A stretch of 26,281 nucleotides of DNA, from assembly GCA_016935885.1 (NCBI GenBank), contig JAFGQA010000263.1, positions 1 to 26,281 of the forward strand, written 5' to 3'. This DNA is from Phycisphaerae bacterium (GTDB lineage Bacteria; Planctomycetota; Phycisphaerae; UBA1845; UTPLA1). Position numbers and translations under genes: made by a program. Below the pieces are notes generated by a model. The model saw only the letters and a program-made list of their open reading frames with translations. It did not search any database and was not told the DNA's origin. Below are positions 23,938 to 26,281 of this stretch, one piece after another. Every line of letters begins with the position of its first letter. Positions within the stretch are counted from its first letter, which is position 1.

Positions 23938-26281
23938 ATGAAACGAACATGCCATCACCATGTTTTCAAACTGAAGGCCCTGCTGTGCGTCCTGCTGACG
24001 TTGAACGTTCAGTTCTGGCTCGGCGGCTGTGCTCCCGCGCCCGTTCCATTCTCGCCAGGCGCGACTCGCATCGAACTCACCCCTGGCCATCCGTTGTCCA
24101 TGGCACTGCGCGGCAGCGCGTTCGAGGGCGCGACGGCTGTCGAAGTTGATCCGGGCAAGGGCGAGTTTCGACTGATCTTTCCCGACGCAGGCCGTCAACT
24201 CTCCGGCAAATACGCCGAAGCCAACGGGACCCCTACGATCACGGAGTTCCATGCCGCGAATGGCCTAAACTCTGCCACGATACACCTGGACATCTCCAAG
24301 CACGTCACCAGTATCACGACGTCCGACGGCCATGTCTTCACTGCGCCAACGGACTGGGCGACTTCACCCGCAAGCACGGAAGGCGCGAACGCCTACGAGC
24401 GGGCGAATGCCCAATTGCTTGACTTCGCCCGCCAGTTGAATAGTCAATCGAACCCCGGCCCGTCCGCCGGGTCGGGTAGCGGTGGATCAAACACCGGCGG
24501 ACCGATCTCCGGCGACGTCCCAGGCATGCCTGACAAGACAAGCCAAACGGCATTGGGTCCGGCCCTGCTAGTACTCAGTCTGCTCGCCACCATCTGGGCC
24601 GTCAACATGGCAGCCCTGGCGCTCATTGGCATCTTCGCCGTCCTCGCCGCGCTGCAGGCCATGCTGCCCCGGCAGAGTAACCAGAGCGAAGACGAGCAAA
24701 CCGAAACTGACGAAGGGAGCATGGGCTCGACTGGCAGTTATAGCATACAGTACTACAAAATGGCCGATCCGGCTCAGAAGGCTATAAAGAACGGCACCAT
24801 ACCCAACGTGCTGGTTGACCACGGCAACCTACTGGTCCTGGATCTAACCACTTGGCCTCAAGGTTGGCAGACAGGCAACATCGTCGCCGTCCGAATGCCT
24901 AGCGATGTCGTGGAATATCGGCGTCTCCTTACGAGATTCGAGCTTTCCGACGGCCGACTCGCCATAGGCGCCGTAGAAGCCGGCTTGCTGGAGGTGATCC
25001 ACAGCGGCGAAGTCACGATCGAAGGCGATCTGAGCCAGACTGTTGGTCTACAGTCTGATTCAACAGCAAGAATCATCGAGGTCATTGACTATGCAGACGA
25101 GAACACCTTCTGGATCATCCAGGAGCACGATGTTGACCTCTTCACCTATAGCGAGGGCGGCACAGAGATAGAATTGACGTTTCCACAGATAAGCCTTAAA
25201 GCTACGCCGCACATCGGAGTAAAGTTAGTCATAGACAAATCTGACGACTGGATCGACATGATAGCCGACGCGATTATCGACTTCGCAGTCGACATCGCTG
25301 AGGCAATGTCAAACCTTCTCGAAGGCATCAGCGGTCTATTGTGTGATGACGCGAATGGCCAAGTGATCTGCGACATCAGCGAAGACCTTGCGCAAGAGAT
25401 CATAAACGATCTCTTGGAGATCGAGGAGATCGTGCACAAACTCGAAGCCATCGTGGATGTGCTGTCCGATCCTACGAACTTGAAAGAGGGACGTGCGATT
25501 GTAGACGGCGAGATCGTCGGGACGGTTGAGCTTTCGGCCTTCGCCTCTGCTGAATACCATCCCGATCCATGGGAGCAGCCACTCGCCACAGTCCTGATAC
25601 CGATTACGGGCCCGATACCGATCTTCCTCCAATTCGACCTTGTGGGCGTCGCCACGCTCGACTTCGACGCCCAGGTTGACTTGTGCTCCAGACTCGACAT
25701 CACCATACCGTTCCGTGCGGGCATCTTGGTGACGGACGGAATCGGGGAAATCGTGTCCAAACCAGACAGCGATCCCGCCTTCACATTCACAGAGCCGGAC
25801 TTCGCGGGAACTCGAGGGCACCTGGAGCTGGCCGTGGGCGTCCAATGCGAAGCCGGTGTCAGCCTCGCCGAGATCCTCACAGCAACCGTTGACCCAACCG
25901 CGGAAATGGTCTTTGAAACTACTGCCGAGCTAACCGGCGGTCTGGCAGCCGGTTGCGTCAACCTGGATTGGGACTTGTATGGGCGATTGCGCGCCGAATT
26001 AGAGGCCGAACTGTCCATACCCTTCATGGATCCCATATGGCAAGACACATGGAACTTGCCCTTCCAGCATACCATTCTACAGGGCGAACGGCCCAATGGA
26101 ACCTGGCAGGACTGTTGGGGCGATGCCGCCGATTGCGGCAACGGTGTTTGCGAGGTGGGCGAGGACAGCACAAACTGTCCCCAGGATTGTGAGACAGGCG
26201 GACCTGTGTGCGGAGATGGTGTGTGCGACGCGGGCGAGGATAGCACAAACTGCCCCCAGGATTGCGAGGCAGGCGGACCTG
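23938..26281 (+). CDS. Large lipoprotein with Cys-rich C-terminal repeats (runs off the window)
   Basis: At least 781 residues, open to the window edge with no stop. ATG 23938 has GAGGAG 10 nt upstream. MKRTCHHHVFKLKALLCVLL leads to lipobox LGGC (C31). An N-terminal beta-rich region follows, then a Gly/Ser/Pro linker, and a second hydrophobic stretch of about 35 residues (205-239: ALGPALLVLSLLATIWAVNM onward). After this comes a charged linker and a long acidic beta-rich region (about 260-720). The end visible here has two 25-residue Cys repeats, CGNGVCEVGEDSTNCPQDC and CGDGVCDAGEDSTNCPQDC, a type common in surface proteins of Planctomycetota and Myxococcota. It is the third gene of the sigma factor/TPR unit. 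The second hydrophobic segment is odd for a lipoprotein and may make it membrane-spanning. No enzymatic domain is recognised. Confidence 0.86.
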   Translation, partial: MKRTCHHHVFKLKALLCVLLTLNVQFWLGGCAPAPVPFSPGATRIELTPGHPLSMALRGSAFEGATAVEVDPGKGEFRLIFPDAGRQLSGKYAEANGTPTITEFHAANGLNSATIHLDISKHVTSITTSDGHVFTAPTDWATSPASTEGANAYERANAQLLDFARQLNSQSNPGPSAGSGSGGSNTGGPISGDVPGMPDKTSQTALGPALLVLSLLATIWAVNMAALALIGIFAVLAALQAMLPRQSNQSEDEQTETDEGSMGSTGSYSIQYYKMADPAQKAIKNGTIPNVLVDHGNLLVLDLTTWPQGWQTGNIVAVRMPSDVVEYRRLLTRFELSDGRLAIGAVEAGLLEVIHSGEVTIEGDLSQTVGLQSDSTARIIEVIDYADENTFWIIQEHDVDLFTYSEGGTEIELTFPQISLKATPHIGVKLVIDKSDDWIDMIADAIIDFAVDIAEAMSNLLEGISGLLCDDANGQVICDISEDLAQEIINDLLEIEEIVHKLEAIVDVLSDPTNLKEGRAIVDGEIVGTVELSAFASAEYHPDPWEQPLATVLIPITGPIPIFLQFDLVGVATLDFDAQVDLCSRLDITIPFRAGILVTDGIGEIVSKPDSDPAFTFTEPDFAGTRGHLELAVGVQCEAGVSLAEILTATVDPTAEMVFETTAELTGGLAAGCVNLDWDLYGRLRAELEAELSIPFMDPIWQDTWNLPFQHTILQGERPNGTWQDCWGDAADCGNGVCEVGEDSTNCPQDCETGGPVCGDGVCDAGEDSTNCPQDCEAGGP
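26134..26281 (+). repeat. 75-nt tandem repeats coding Cys-rich units
   Basis: Units start at 26134 and 26209 with a 75-nt period and share long identical stretches such as GAGGACAGCACAAACTG/GAGGATAGCACAAACTG. The second unit is cut by the window edge, and more copies may follow. Confidence 0.75.

Noticed and set aside
25146..26246. Long minus-strand open frame (366 codons) at the right end
   Set aside because: It is antisense to the lipoprotein frame that starts at 23938 with a good ribosome site, a lipobox and Cys repeats. The minus translation is Ser/Pro/Arg-rich with no domain.
1..26281. CRISPR arrays, rRNA genes, complete tRNAs, insertion sequences
   Set aside because: No regularly spaced identical repeats with unique spacers, no rRNA-like conserved blocks, no foldable full cloverleaf and no transposase were seen by eye.

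Overview
The window is GC-rich, densely coded bacterial DNA. It most likely comes from a Planctomycetota lineage. I infer this from several traits: long intergenic and intragenic hairpin repeats, a short ECF-type sigma factor that overlaps a membrane TPR gene, secreted proteins with Cys-rich tandem repeats, an NHL/papain-like fusion, and a lone FlgM-like protein. Myxococcota or another deep-branching group is not excluded, because no rRNA or ribosomal protein gene is present to settle it.

Layout. 178-1332 (+) is quinolinate synthase NadA. 1749-3422 (+) is a GspE/PilB-type assembly ATPase. 3538-5670 (-) is an AzgA/NCS2-like permease with an unusual C-terminal tail. 6250-8424 and 8428-9147 (+) are a secreted S9 prolyl oligopeptidase-like enzyme and an N-acetylmuramoyl-L-alanine amidase, probably cotranscribed. 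9167-11665 (-) is an 832-residue exported protein with Cys-rich repeats, a papain-like domain that lacks its catalytic His, two PKD-like domains and an NHL propeller. 11.8-12.98 kb is a gene-poor, decayed stretch with two tRNA T-arm-like direct repeats, a possible PIN-toxin remnant and a hairpin repeat. 12987-13262 (-) is a small lipoprotein and 13519-13809 (-) a FlgM-like anti-sigma factor. 14377-15597 (-) is a flavin-dependent reductase, divergent from 15706-18360 (+), a fused dihydropyrimidine dehydrogenase with the domain order of the eukaryotic enzyme. 18427-19305 (-) is a voltage-gated K+ channel-like protein and 19545-20888 (-) an unknown lipoprotein.

The right end (21494 to beyond 26281, +) is a compact three-gene unit. 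An ECF-type sigma factor overlaps a membrane-anchored TPR protein by 8 nt, and a large lipoprotein follows 22 nt later and runs off the window while still open. This looks like a sigma/membrane-regulator/surface-protein module and is the best candidate for an undescribed system.

A second theme is a set of short hairpin repeats, many bounded by GTGGCAC/GTGCCAC. They lie between genes and also inside coding regions, where they add in-frame segments to otherwise well-conserved enzymes (FAD reductase, dihydropyrimidine dehydrogenase, probably the S9 peptidase, the sigma factor C-terminus and the TPR protein linker). Copies differ by paired changes that keep the stems, which suggests selection on, or spread as, a folded element.
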